NCBI GenBank assembly: GCA_046598415.1
Contig: JBKJIG010000098.1
Location: 1-64,000, forward strand
Direction: 5' to 3'
DNA length: 64,000 nt
DNA from: VFJZ01 sp046598415
Lineage (GTDB): Bacteria; Actinomycetota; Thermoleophilia; Gaiellales; F1-60-MAGs149
The translations under genes and the position numbers were made by a program. Of the stretch, positions 53,375 to 60,912 are shown piece by piece (the first letter of the stretch is position 1; every line of letters starts with the position of its first letter). The notes beneath the pieces were generated by a model. The model did not search any database. It was not told the origin of the DNA and saw only the letters and a list, made by a program, of their open reading frames with translations.

Positions 53375-55929
53375 GGGTCGACGGCTGGCGCATCGACGGC
53401 TTCGGCGGGCTCGCCGGCTGGCAGGTCGAGGCGCTCGCCGGTCACGAGGTGATCGTCGTCTGCGGCCCCAACGAGTCCGGCAAGTCGACGCTCCGCGAGT
53501 TCATCGCGACGGCCTACTTCGGCTTCGCCCCCGCCCAGCGCGAGCTGAACGTCTACGCGCCGGAGGAAGGCCGCTTCGGCGGTGCGCTGCAGCTGGTCGA
53601 CGAGGCCGGCGAGCGGCTCTCGATCGAGCGCGAGCTGCGCTCGTCGCCCCGCGGCCGGCTGTATCGCGCGACCACGCACGACGAGCTCGCCAACCGCACG
53701 CTGCCGGCGCTGAACGGCATCTCGCGCCGCGTCTATCTCGACCTCCACTCGCTCGGCCTCGACGAGCTGCTGCGCGTCGACGCCTCCACCTGGCAGTCGG
53801 TCGAGGACCGGCTGCTCGCCGGCTCGGCGCTCGCGTTCCTGCGGTCGGCCGCCGACGTGCGCCGCGGCCTCGACGAGCAGGCCGCCGCGCTCTGGCGTCC
53901 CAACCGTCGCGGCCAGCCCGAGGCGCGCCGGCTGCGCGAGCGCATCGCCCAGCTGCGCATCGCCGAGCGCGAGTCCGCGGCGGCGCGGCGGCGGCTCGAC
54001 GAGATCGACGGCGAGCTCGCGGTCGAGCGCGGACGCGAGGACGAGCTGCGCCGCACCGGCACCGAACTGGTCGCGCGGCTGCGCCGCCACACCGACCTGG
54101 CGCCGGCGCTGGCCGCGTGGCGCGACGTCGAGCGGCTGCGCACCGAGGCCGCCGCCATCCTCGTCCGCGACGATGACTTCCCGGGCGACCCCGCCGACGC
54201 CGTCGACCGGCGCCGTGCCGAGGCAGCCGACGCCGAGCGCGCGGCCACCATCGCGCGCCGCCAGGCCGACCAGCTCCAGGTGCTCGCCGACGTGCCCGCG
54301 GCCGCGCGACAGCTTGCCGCCCGTGCCACCGAGCTGCGCGAGCTGGCGGCGGAGGAGGCCGGAGCGGCCGATCTGCGAGCCGCCATCGGCGCCGCCGAGG
54401 CCGCGGCCCGCGCGCGCGCCGACGACGCCGGCCGCCGAGCCGAGGCCGTGCTCGGGCGCCCGCTGCAGACCGGCGACCACGAGGCCCTCGCCGCCGTTCG
54501 CCCCGCCGACCTGCGCGCCGCAGTCGCCGCGGCCGCCGAGTCGCCGCGACGCACGCCGTTCGTCGTCGCGGCCGCTGCCGCGCTGGCGAGCGGCCTGCTC
54601 GCCGTGGCGGGCGCCGGTGGCCGCACCATCCCGGCGCTCGCGGCCGTCGCGCTGGTGGGCGTCGCCGCGCTGCTGGCCCGCTCGGCTGCACCGCACCGCG
54701 GACCGGCCATCGCCGACGCCATCGGCACGCTGGCCGTCGCACCCACACGGCTCGCCCGGCCCGACGCGGCGCTGGCGGGCGACATCGACCACCTGCGCGC
54801 GGCCGTCGCCGAGGCCGGCGCCGCGGCCACCGAGGTGCAGCGGCTGCGCACGCTCGTCGCGACGCGCACCACGCGGCTCGCCGAGGCGCTCGCGCCGCTC
54901 GGGCTATCGTCCGCCGGACACGCGCTGGCCGCCGTCGACGATGCCCTGATCCGCGTCGCCGAGGGCCGCAAGGCGGCTCCGCAGCTGGTCGAGGCCACCG
55001 CCGACGCCGATCGGCTGGCGGGTGCCGCCGTGGCCGCCGCGGGCCGCCGCGACGCCCTGCTGGTCAAGCTTCGGGCCGTGGCGCCGGGCGACGGCCTCGA
55101 CGCCGCCGTGTCGGCCGTGCTCACCGCCCGCCGGCTGCGGTCGGCGGCCGACGAGCGCCTGCGCAGCGCGAACGCGGCCTTCGGCGACCTGGCCGCCATC
55201 GCGGCCGAGGCCGAGGAGCTGGAGCGCCGCGGCACGCCGCTGGTGCTCGACGACGACGCGCTCGCGCAACTCGACGCCGCGCGGGGCCAGAGCACGGCCG
55301 CGCTGGAAGAGCTGCAGCACCGGCGCGGCGCCCTCGTTGCTGAGCGGCACGCGCTGGCGGCGCTGCCCGGCGTCGCCGACGCGGCCGGCGAGGCGGGCGT
55401 CTACGAGGAGCAGCTGCAGACGGTCGAGCGCCGGCGCGACCGTCTCGCGTTGACGTCGTCGATCCTGCTGCACGCCGAGCGGCGGTTCCGCGACGAGCAC
55501 GGCCCGGGGTTCCTCACCGCCGCCAGCGCCTACCTGGCAGCCATCACCGGCGGCCGCTACGACCGGCTGCTGATCGGCGAGCAGAACGGCAACGAGCCGC
55601 CGCGCCTCGAGGTGCTCCGTCACGGCCGACCGGTCCCGGTCGGCGCGCCGCTCTCACGCGGCACGCTCGAGCAGATCTACGTCGCGCTGCGCCTCGCCCT
55701 GGTCGACGAGATCGACCCGCACCGGCTGCTGCCGCTGTTCCTGGACGAGGCGCTCGTCAACTGGGACGACGACCGCGTCGACGGCCTGCTGCCGCTGCTG
55801 GCGGCGCTGCAGGGCCGCCAGGCGATCTTCACGACCTGCCACCCCGCCCTGGCCGCGCGCCTCGGCGCGGTGGGCGCCGCGGTCATCTCCACGCCGGGTC
55901 TGCCGCAGCAGCCGGCACGCGTCGCCTGA
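53371..55929 (+). CDS. YhaN/SbcC-like ATPase with coiled coils and a TM hairpin
   Basis: An 852-residue AAA/SMC-like ATPase. It has Walker A CGPNESGKST (31-40), long Ala/Arg/Glu-rich coiled coils (about 190-370 and 450-700), the signature PLSRGTLEQIYVALRLAL and Walker B LLPLFLDEALVNWDD. Between the coils lie two hydrophobic helices (about residues 391-407 and 413-429), as in membrane-tethered YhaN-family proteins. Predicted to form a nuclease complex with the YhaO-like protein in DNA end processing. Its stop is followed by the structured gap 55930-56270. Confidence 0.87.
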   Translation: MRVDGWRIDGFGGLAGWQVEALAGHEVIVVCGPNESGKSTLREFIATAYFGFAPAQRELNVYAPEEGRFGGALQLVDEAGERLSIERELRSSPRGRLYRATTHDELANRTLPALNGISRRVYLDLHSLGLDELLRVDASTWQSVEDRLLAGSALAFLRSAADVRRGLDEQAAALWRPNRRGQPEARRLRERIAQLRIAERESAAARRRLDEIDGELAVERGREDELRRTGTELVARLRRHTDLAPALAAWRDVERLRTEAAAILVRDDDFPGDPADAVDRRRAEAADAERAATIARRQADQLQVLADVPAAARQLAARATELRELAAEEAGAADLRAAIGAAEAAARARADDAGRRAEAVLGRPLQTGDHEALAAVRPADLRAAVAAAAESPRRTPFVVAAAAALASGLLAVAGAGGRTIPALAAVALVGVAALLARSAAPHRGPAIADAIGTLAVAPTRLARPDAALAGDIDHLRAAVAEAGAAATEVQRLRTLVATRTTRLAEALAPLGLSSAGHALAAVDDALIRVAEGRKAAPQLVEATADADRLAGAAVAAAGRRDALLVKLRAVAPGDGLDAAVSAVLTARRLRSAADERLRSANAAFGDLAAIAAEAEELERRGTPLVLDDDALAQLDAARGQSTAALEELQHRRGALVAERHALAALPGVADAAGEAGVYEEQLQTVERRRDRLALTSSILLHAERRFRDEHGPGFLTAASAYLAAITGGRYDRLLIGEQNGNEPPRLEVLRHGRPVPVGAPLSRGTLEQIYVALRLALVDEIDPHRLLPLFLDEALVNWDDDRVDGLLPLLAALQGRQAIFTTCHPALAARLGAVGAAVISTPGLPQQPARVA

Positions 55930-55947
55930 ACGGGTCGAGAACGCCGA

Positions 55948-56035
55948 CGAGACGGCGCCGCGTTGCCCCCAGAGGTTCCATCGAACTGCGATTTGCGATC
56001 CGCAGGAGAAGCCTTTGAACGCGGCGCCGCTCTCG
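55948..56035. other. Nested inverted repeat A (possible structured RNA)
   Basis: The outer stem pairs 55948-55952 with 56031-56035 (5 bp) and, after a one-base bulge, 55953-55964 with 56018-56029 (12 bp, perfect). Inside are GTTC-CATC-GAAC (55975-55986) and CTGCG...CGCAG (55986-56005). It starts 19 bp after the yhaN stop. The long loop is unlike a simple terminator. Confidence 0.5.
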
Positions 56036-56049
56036 ACGTGACATCACGT
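56036..56049 (+). terminator. Short hairpin ACGTG-ACAT-CACGT
   Basis: A perfect 5-bp stem directly following structure A. Could end the yhaO-yhaN transcript, though no U tract follows. Confidence 0.3.
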
Positions 56050-56097
56050 TATCGCCGCTGTATGAAGGCTTCGTGAACACCGCAAGAGGCTCAGGTT

Positions 56098-56148
56098 GCC
56101 CGCGCGAGTCGGCACCCTGTGAGCCCGCTGACGAGTGCGCGGGCCGAC
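56098..56148. other. Inverted repeat B with possible pseudoknot
   Basis: GCCCGCGC (56098-56105) pairs with GCGCGGGC (56137-56144). GTCGG inside the loop (56108-56112) can pair with CCGAC (56144-56148) just outside the stem. Confidence 0.4.
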
Positions 56149-56160
56149 CCCGGACATGGA

Positions 56161-56269
56161 GTCCCGCGTTACACGTTCGCGGACATCTCAGTGCCGCGAA
56201 GTCACGCCCGAAACCCAGCGGGCTTGCTCGCGGCGAACTGAGCTGCCAGCGAGCTGCCTGACGCGGGAC
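56161..56269. other. Nested inverted repeat C (long stem next to secG stop)
   Basis: The outer stem GTCCCGCGT/ACGCGGGAC (56161-56169 with 56261-56269) encloses a middle stem of 13 bp with a two-base bulge (56187-56199 with 56228-56242). That encloses GCCCG/CGGGC (56206-56210 with 56219-56223). It ends one base before the secG stop codon. It could be the secG 3' structure or part of an RNA gene. Confidence 0.5.
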
Positions 56270-56270
56270 A

Positions 56271-56495
56271 CTAGAGGTCGTTGCGGAAGCCGAGCAGAAT
56301 CGAGTTCAGCACGAAGAGCACCGCGATGACGATCGTCAGACGCGTCAGATTGCGCTGCATCACCTGGGTACCGGCCGAACCGCCCGCCACGCCGAAGGCC
56401 CCGGAGAGGCCCGCGTCCTTGCCGTCGTGCATCAGGATGAGCACGATCACGCCGAAGCAGAGCAGCACCTGGAGGCCGACGAGGACGATCGTCAC
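56271..56495 (-). CDS. secG: Preprotein translocase subunit SecG
   Basis: A 74-residue protein with two TM helices (VGLQVLLCFGVIVLILM and LTRLTIVIAVLFVLNSILL). They flank the conserved cytoplasmic loop HDGKDAGLSGAFG...GSAGTQVMQRN. It is the small accessory subunit of the SecYEG channel. The GTG start is five bases after the selD stop, so the two are in one transcript. Being short, it is often missed. Confidence 0.9.
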   Translation of the reverse strand: MTIVLVGLQVLLCFGVIVLILMHDGKDAGLSGAFGVAGGSAGTQVMQRNLTRLTIVIAVLFVLNSILLGFRNDL

Positions 56496-56500
56496 GAGGC

Positions 56501-57508
56501 TCAGTCTACCAGCACGTGGCCGGCTCGTCCGTCCACCAGCCGGCCGATCACCGTCGCCCCGGCGGGCACCGCGCCGGGCGCCACCGCGGCCAGCAGACCG
56601 CCCGACGTCTGCGCGTCGCAGGCGATCGCGGCGAGCAGCGCGTCGTGGCCCTCGGAGAAGGTCGCGTAGGCGTCGGCCGCCTCGCGGTTGCGCCGCGATC
56701 CGCCCGGAACGTGGCCCGCCCGCGCCAGGCGGAGCACGCCGGGCAGGATCGGCAGGTCGCGAAGGCGCAGCTGTGCGGCGAGGCCCGACGCCTCTGCCAG
56801 CTCGTGCAGGTGGCCGACGAGTCCGAACCCGGTCACGTCGGTGACGGCGTGCGGCTCGCCGGCGGCGCGCAACGCTCGCGCGCCCTCGCGGTTCAGCGTC
56901 GTCATCGAGGTGACAGCCGCGGCCAGCACGTCGGCCGGCACCGCGTCGGCACGAAGCGCGTTCGCGACCACGCCGGTGCCGAGCGCCTTCGTCAGCACGA
57001 GCACGTCGCCGGCGCGGCCCCCGGCGTTGCGCCAGATCGCGTCGGGTCGGACCGTGCCGCTCACGACCAGGCCGTACTTCGGCTCGGGGTCGATGATGGT
57101 GTGGCCGCCGACGATCGCGATCCCCGCCGCCGCGGCCGCTGCAACGCCGCCGGCGAACACCGCCCGGACGGTGTCGAGGTCCAGCTCGCGCGGGAACCCG
57201 GCGATCGCCAGCGCGCACAGCGGCTCGCCACCCATGGCGTACACGTCGGAGATCGCGTTGGTGGCCGCGATGCGCCCGAAGTCGTGCGGGTCGTCGACGA
57301 GGGGCGTGAAGAAGTCGACCGTCTGCACGAGCGCCAGGTCGTCCGTGAGGCTGACGACCGCGCCGTCGTCGAAGCCGGACGTGCCGGCGAGCACGCGGGG
57401 ATCGGTGACCGCGGGCAGTCCCTGCAGCAGGTCTGCCAGGTCGGCCGCGGGCACCTTGCACGCGCAGCCGCCGCCCGCCGCCATGCTCGTCAGTCGCGGC
57501 CCGGCCAC
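56501..57508 (-). CDS. selD: Selenide, water dikinase
   Basis: A 335-residue enzyme making selenophosphate from selenide and ATP. The active loop near the N-terminus is GGGCACK: Cys15 at the catalytic position and Lys18. GFDDGAVVSLTDDLALVQTVDFF binds ATP/Mg, followed by ATNAISDVYAMGGEP, VGGHTIIDPEPKYG and TDVTGFGLVGHLHEL. The catalytic residue is Cys, not Sec. GTG 57508 is preferred because GAGG lies 10 bases upstream; TTG 57514 overlapping the previous stop is the alternative. No other selenium gene is in the window. Confidence 0.92.
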   Translation of the reverse strand: MAGPRLTSMAAGGGCACKVPAADLADLLQGLPAVTDPRVLAGTSGFDDGAVVSLTDDLALVQTVDFFTPLVDDPHDFGRIAATNAISDVYAMGGEPLCALAIAGFPRELDLDTVRAVFAGGVAAAAAAGIAIVGGHTIIDPEPKYGLVVSGTVRPDAIWRNAGGRAGDVLVLTKALGTGVVANALRADAVPADVLAAAVTSMTTLNREGARALRAAGEPHAVTDVTGFGLVGHLHELAEASGLAAQLRLRDLPILPGVLRLARAGHVPGGSRRNREAADAYATFSEGHDALLAAIACDAQTSGGLLAAVAPGAVPAGATVIGRLVDGRAGHVLVD

Positions 57509-57510
57509 GG

Positions 57511-58080
57511 TCAACGCGCCTCGCGGCTGATGATCAACGCGGCCACACCACCGAACACGCTCGCGGTGCACGCCAGCATCCCGGCGGCCGGGCTGAAGAA
57601 CGACCCGGTCAGGATCGCGCCGACGAACGCCGGGCCGAACACGCTGCCGACGCCGAGCCGGTACGTCGTGTAGCCCCCCATCGCGGCGATCGGGGTCATG
57701 GCCGCGAACGGGACGATCCACCAGAACACCGGGACGACGAATCCGGCGCCGGCGAACCGGATGCTCGCGCGCGTGGTGGCGGCGATGGCGCGGCGCTCGA
57801 TCGAGAACACGGCGCCGAGCAGCACGAAGGTCAGGGCGACCGCGATCAGCGGGTTCGCGTTGTAGAAGTCGAAGCTGTCGGCGAACCCCGCGAACGCCAC
57901 CAGGCCGGCGACGGCGATGACGGCGACCGCGATCGACTGGTCGCGCGGCAGGTGGTGCGGCAACCGCGCGACCTCGCGCTCGGGAACGGCGGCGACGGGG
58001 GTCGGCGGCTTGCGGGGCGACGACTTGGCGGTCGCCGCGGTGCGCCGCGGATCACGCCGTTTCGCCTGCCGCTTCGCCAC
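57511..58080 (-). CDS. Uncharacterised membrane protein with basic N-terminal tail
   Basis: A 189-residue protein. The first 30 or so residues are Lys/Arg-rich (MAKRQAKRRDPRRTAATAK), followed by a Pro-rich stretch. Four or five TM helices follow (SIAVAVIAVAGLVAFAGF, PLIAVALTFVLLGAVF, FVVPVFWWIVPFAA, FGPAFVGAILTG, GMLACTASVFGGVAALII). No family is recognised. The GTG start is 6 bases after TACGGT, which overlaps the end of the glycosyltransferase gene, so it has its own leaderless promoter. selD follows with overlapping or adjacent signals. Confidence 0.65.
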   Translation of the reverse strand: MAKRQAKRRDPRRTAATAKSSPRKPPTPVAAVPEREVARLPHHLPRDQSIAVAVIAVAGLVAFAGFADSFDFYNANPLIAVALTFVLLGAVFSIERRAIAATTRASIRFAGAGFVVPVFWWIVPFAAMTPIAAMGGYTTYRLGVGSVFGPAFVGAILTGSFFSPAAGMLACTASVFGGVAALIISREAR

Positions 58081-58084
58081 CGGT

Positions 58085-59074
58085 CTACCGTACCCGATCG
58101 AGTGCGTCCAGGAGACGTGCGGCCATGGCGTCGACGCTGTTCGCATCCGCTGCCGCCTGACCCGCCGGATGGTCGCGCGGCATCCTGGCCGCCGCCTGCA
58201 GGCCGGCCTCGATCGCGCCCACGTCGGCAGGGTCGACGAGCATCGCGCATTCCGCAGGCAGATCGGCGGCCACCGGGATACCGCTCGAGACCACGACCGG
58301 CAGGCCGCAGGCCATCGCTTCCAGTGCGCCGAGCCCGTACCCCTCCCGCTCGGGTACGAAGGCGCCGACGTCGCCGGCGCGAAGCAGTCGCGGGAGGGCG
58401 GCGGGCGGCACCAGGCCGAGCATGCGGGCGCCGGGCACATCCTCGCCCCGGCCGGCCAGCCACAACTCGCCGCCGGCTCCCGCCACCGCCGCGGCCAGCG
58501 CCGCGCCGTTCTTGACGCCGACCTGCACCACCAGCGGGCGCCGCGGCTCGAGTCCGAGCGCGCCGGCGGCGATATCGCGGTCGCCGGGCCTGAACGCGGT
58601 GCGGTCGACGCCCATGTGCGCGACCAGGACGCCGGCGGGCAGTGTGGTGACGGCCGCCAGTCGGTCAGCGAGGGGCTGCGAGACGGCAACGAGCAGGCTC
58701 GCGCCGTCGAGCACCCGTTGCGTGCGCCGGCGCAGCCATGGAGCCGTCTCGGCGTTCGCGACGTCCTGGCCGTGCGCGACGACGGCGAAGGGCACGCCGG
58801 CGGTGCGGGCCGCGCGACGGGCAGCCTCGCCGCCGGGATAGAGGAAGTGGCCGAGGACGACGTCGGGCCGGGCGGTGCGCGCAGCGCCCCTCGCAGCCGC
58901 GAACAGGCGCAGCCACTTCAGCGGCGCGCGGATGCCGCCCGGGCCGGGAGCGATCGACGCCACCGCGACCTCGGCACCAAGCCGCTCCAGCGCCCGGACC
59001 TGCCGCTCGACGAATGCCCCCAGTTCGGGACGCTCGGGTGACGGCCACATCTGCGTGACGACCAGGATCCGCAC
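58085..59074 (-). CDS. GT4-family glycosyltransferase
   Basis: A 329-residue GT-B enzyme. The N-terminal domain (about 1-165) starts VRILVVTQMWPSPERPELGAFV and has HFLYPGG and VVAHGQD. The C-terminal nucleotide-sugar domain has VQVGVKNG and GRGEDVPGARMLGLV. Its EREGYGLGALEAMACGLPVV is the E-x7-E motif of GT4. It transfers a sugar to an unknown acceptor. Of two in-frame GTGs, 59074 is chosen because TATCGT lies exactly 6 bases upstream; 59080 would abut the -10 box. Confidence 0.82.
   Translation of the reverse strand: MRILVVTQMWPSPERPELGAFVERQVRALERLGAEVAVASIAPGPGGIRAPLKWLRLFAAARGAARTARPDVVLGHFLYPGGEAARRAARTAGVPFAVVAHGQDVANAETAPWLRRRTQRVLDGASLLVAVSQPLADRLAAVTTLPAGVLVAHMGVDRTAFRPGDRDIAAGALGLEPRRPLVVQVGVKNGAALAAAVAGAGGELWLAGRGEDVPGARMLGLVPPAALPRLLRAGDVGAFVPEREGYGLGALEAMACGLPVVVSSGIPVAADLPAECAMLVDPADVGAIEAGLQAAARMPRDHPAGQAAADANSVDAMAARLLDALDRVR
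58087..58092 (-). promoter_or_regulatory. Leaderless -10 box of the basic-tail membrane protein gene
   Basis: Minus strand TACGGT, 6 bases before GTG at 58080. Its first bases overlap the upstream glycosyltransferase's TAG stop. Confidence 0.5.
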
Positions 59075-59080
59075 GGGCAC

Positions 59081-59086
59081 ACGATA
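59081..59086 (-). promoter_or_regulatory. Leaderless -10 box of the glycosyltransferase gene
   Basis: Minus strand TATCGT, 6 bases before GTG at 59074. Confidence 0.55.
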
Positions 59087-59138
59087 CGCCACCCGGTCCA
59101 CGCCATCGCGTCACCGCCGGTCGGCTACTCTCGGGGTG

Positions 59139-59222
59139 ATGCAACAGTTACGTGATCAGCGTGTCACTCGAGGAGCCCATCGACCCACCGCGAACGCGCA
59201 CCGGCAGACACTGCGGTCATAA
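59139..59222 (+). CDS. Possible 27-aa short ORF behind a leaderless-type promoter
   Basis: ATG at 59139 follows TACTCT (59126-59131) by 7 bases, the same spacing as the window's leaderless genes. It encodes a basic 27-residue peptide starting MQQLRDQRVTRGAH. It may be a leader peptide, a truncated gene start or chance. The 163-bp gap between the glycosyltransferase and VOC genes holds nothing else I can name. Confidence 0.25.
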   Translation: MQQLRDQRVTRGAHRPTANAHRQTLRS

Positions 59223-59264
59223 CGACCCAGGCGCGATTACCGCGTGTGCAGACAGGTTCGAGCG

Positions 59265-59627
59265 CTACGCCACAGGTACGACATGTGAAAGCACATTCAG
59301 AACCGCGCCACCCGGATCGCGCACGAAGAATCGTCGCACACCCCACGGCTCGTTCGTGAGCGGATAGACGATCTCGTACCCGCGGCTCTCGGCAGCTGCG
59401 TGTGCGGCATCGACATCATCGACCTCGACCGAGACATGTGGTTGCACGGCCGACGAGGCATCCCGTGACATCACACTGATCTGCGTAGCGGGCTTACCGG
59501 GCGCCACGAACGTGATGATCCAGCCGAGGTCCATACCCACCTCGAGCCCGAGCACATCGACATAGAATGCACGGCTGGCCGCCGGGTCGGCCACGTGCAA
59601 GTCGGGGACGATTCGCTGCACAGACAT
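59265..59627 (-). CDS. VOC (glyoxalase/bleomycin-resistance fold) protein
   Basis: A 120-residue single-domain VOC protein. VQRIVPDLHVADPAASRAFY starts the first beta-alpha-beta-beta-beta unit, and RRFFVRDPGGAVLNVLSH ends the second. The metal Glu/His set is only partly visible, so the activity is uncertain. The ATG is three bases after the 3' end of tRNA-Thr on the same strand, with no room for a ribosome site. The mRNA 5' end may be made by tRNA processing. Base use is visibly less GC-rich than neighbours, suggesting recent acquisition next to the tRNA. Confidence 0.78.
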   Translation of the reverse strand: MSVQRIVPDLHVADPAASRAFYVDVLGLEVGMDLGWIITFVAPGKPATQISVMSRDASSAVQPHVSVEVDDVDAAHAAAESRGYEIVYPLTNEPWGVRRFFVRDPGGAVLNVLSHVVPVA

Positions 59628-59630
59628 GAG

Positions 59631-59703
59631 AGCCGGGTGTCGGATTCGAACCGACGACATCTTCTTTACAAGAGAAGTGCTCTACCAGCTGAGCTAACCC
59701 GGC
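59631..59703 (-). tRNA. tRNA-Thr (anticodon UGU)
   Basis: 73 bases forming a full cloverleaf. Acceptor GCCGGGT/ACCCGGC; D stem GCTC/GAGC; anticodon stem CTTCT/AGAAG with loop CTTGTAA (anticodon TGT at 34-36); T stem GTCGG/CCGAC with loop TTCGAAT. Discriminator U. CCA is not encoded. It decodes ACA/ACG, rare codons in this GC-rich DNA. Confidence 0.95.
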
Positions 59704-59725
59704 GAGGCCACGCACGCCATCGCTC

Positions 59726-59731
59726 ATAGTA
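59726..59731 (-). promoter_or_regulatory. Candidate -10 of tRNA-Thr
   Basis: Minus strand TACTAT, 22 bases before the tRNA 5' end. Confidence 0.45.
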
Positions 59732-59757
59732 TCGACCGCGCCGACCGCACCGGCGGC

Positions 59758-59763
59758 TATGGT
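59758..59763 (+). promoter_or_regulatory. Leaderless -10 box of the YgjP-like gene
   Basis: TATGGT, 6 bases before ATG at 59770. Confidence 0.55.
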
Positions 59764-59769
59764 CGGGAG

Positions 59770-60474
59770 ATGCCCGACCCCGAGATCCTGATCCGCCGGT
59801 CCGAGCGGGCCCGCCGGATCCGCGTCACCGTGGCGCACGACGGACGCGTCGTCCTTGTCGCGCCGACGCGGGCGAGCGAGCGGGCCATCGCGCGGGCCGT
59901 CGAGGAGTCGCGACCGTGGATCAACCGCACGACGGCGCGACTGGCCCGCATGCCGACGCTCGGGCTCGACGCCAACGGTGTGGCCTGGAGCAGCGGTGCG
60001 CCGCTCCGGGTCGTCCGCGACGTCGGCCCGCCGCGCGTGGCCCACGACGACGGACTCCTCGTGCTACGCGCACCCGACGATCCCGCCGCGCAGAGGGCGC
60101 TCGATCGCTGGTATAGAGCCAGATGCCGCGATCAGGTCGATGCCTGCCTGCCCGAGCTAGCCGGGCGGATGGGCGTGACGCCGGGCGCAGTCACCATCCG
60201 CCAGGCACGCACCCGCTGGGGCTCCTGCAGCGCCTCGGGCGACCTCTCGTTCAACTGGCGGCTGACGCTGGCGCCCGAGCCGATCCTGCGCCACGTCGTG
60301 ATCCACGAGCTGGCGCACCTCGTGCACCGCGATCACTCCCGCCGCTTCTGGTCGGTCGTCGAGGCGAACGACCCCGCCACGGCCGCCCACCGGGGGTTCC
60401 TGCGCCGGCACGGGGCCGAGCTGCTGGCCTACGACCCGGCGCGGGCGCTCTTGCCGGCCTCGGAGACGCGGTAG
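59770..60474 (+). CDS. YgjP-like metallopeptidase (DUF45)
   Basis: A 234-residue gluzincin-like protein. An N-terminal beta region (RSERARRIRVTVAHDGRVVL) is followed by the family core TRWGSCSASGDLSFNWRL and the zinc motif VIHELAHLVHRDHSRRFW (HELAH plus the downstream His). Proteolysis is predicted but substrates are unknown; E. coli YgjP has been reported as a UTP-related phosphohydrolase. Its last 46 bases overlap the end of the convergent MarR gene. Confidence 0.85.
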   Translation: MPDPEILIRRSERARRIRVTVAHDGRVVLVAPTRASERAIARAVEESRPWINRTTARLARMPTLGLDANGVAWSSGAPLRVVRDVGPPRVAHDDGLLVLRAPDDPAAQRALDRWYRARCRDQVDACLPELAGRMGVTPGAVTIRQARTRWGSCSASGDLSFNWRLTLAPEPILRHVVIHELAHLVHRDHSRRFWSVVEANDPATAAHRGFLRRHGAELLAYDPARALLPASETR

Positions 60475-60881
60475 AGCGCATCCATGAGGTCGGCCTGCCG
60501 GGTCGGATCGATCGCCGAGGCCAGCAAACGCGTGTGTTTACGCCGAATCACATCGACCGCGGCCTGATGCACGGTTCGTCCGTCCTCGGTCAGCGTCAGG
60601 CGCGCCTTGCGCCCGTCGCGGTCCGATTCGCCACGCGAGATGAGCCCCAGCTCGCGCAGGCCGTTCAGCCATCCCGTCACGGTCGGCCGGGTGACCCCGA
60701 GCTCCTCGGCCGCTCCGGCGGGCGAGATGCCGGCGTTGCGGGCGATCGCGTCGAGCAGGCCGAACACGGGCGGCGTGATGCCGAACGGCTCCAGCGCCTC
60801 GCGCTCGGCCAGTGCGAACGCGCGTTGCGCGTCGGCGATCAGGCGCGCGAAGGCTCGAGCGTCATGCGGCTCGTAGGACAC
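60429..60881 (-). CDS. MarR-family transcriptional regulator
   Basis: A 150-residue winged-helix regulator: dimerisation helices at both ends, recognition region ISPAGAAEELGVTRPTVTGWL and wing ISRGESDRDGRKARLTLT, the DxRxxxLxLT hallmark of MarR. Members are dimeric repressors that usually control adjacent efflux or detoxification genes; here neither neighbour is an obvious target. GTG start with GAGG just upstream and TACCCT 8 bases before it. Tail-to-tail overlap of 46 bp with the YgjP-like gene. Confidence 0.85.
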   Translation of the reverse strand: MSYEPHDARAFARLIADAQRAFALAEREALEPFGITPPVFGLLDAIARNAGISPAGAAEELGVTRPTVTGWLNGLRELGLISRGESDRDGRKARLTLTEDGRTVHQAAVDVIRRKHTRLLASAIDPTRQADLMDALYRVSEAGKSARAGS

Positions 60882-60889
60882 TCCACCTC

Positions 60890-60895
60890 AGGGTA
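60890..60895 (-). promoter_or_regulatory. -10 box of the marR gene
   Basis: Minus strand TACCCT, 8 bases before GTG at 60881. A GAGG in the gap suggests a very short leader. Confidence 0.4.
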
Positions 60896-60912
60896 GGGGA
60901 CGCGGTCAGGGT

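Noticed and set aside
55948..56035. Integron attC site
   Set aside because: The stem ends do not carry the RYYYAAC/GTTRRRY core sites and no integrase is nearby.
55930..56270. tmRNA or RNase P RNA in the gap next to secG
   Set aside because: No tRNA-like ends, TTCGA loop, tag ORF or RNase P core motifs were found on either strand. The region is reported only as a structured element of unknown nature.
56501..57508. Selenocysteine in SelD
   Set aside because: The catalytic position is encoded by a Cys codon and there is no in-frame TGA.
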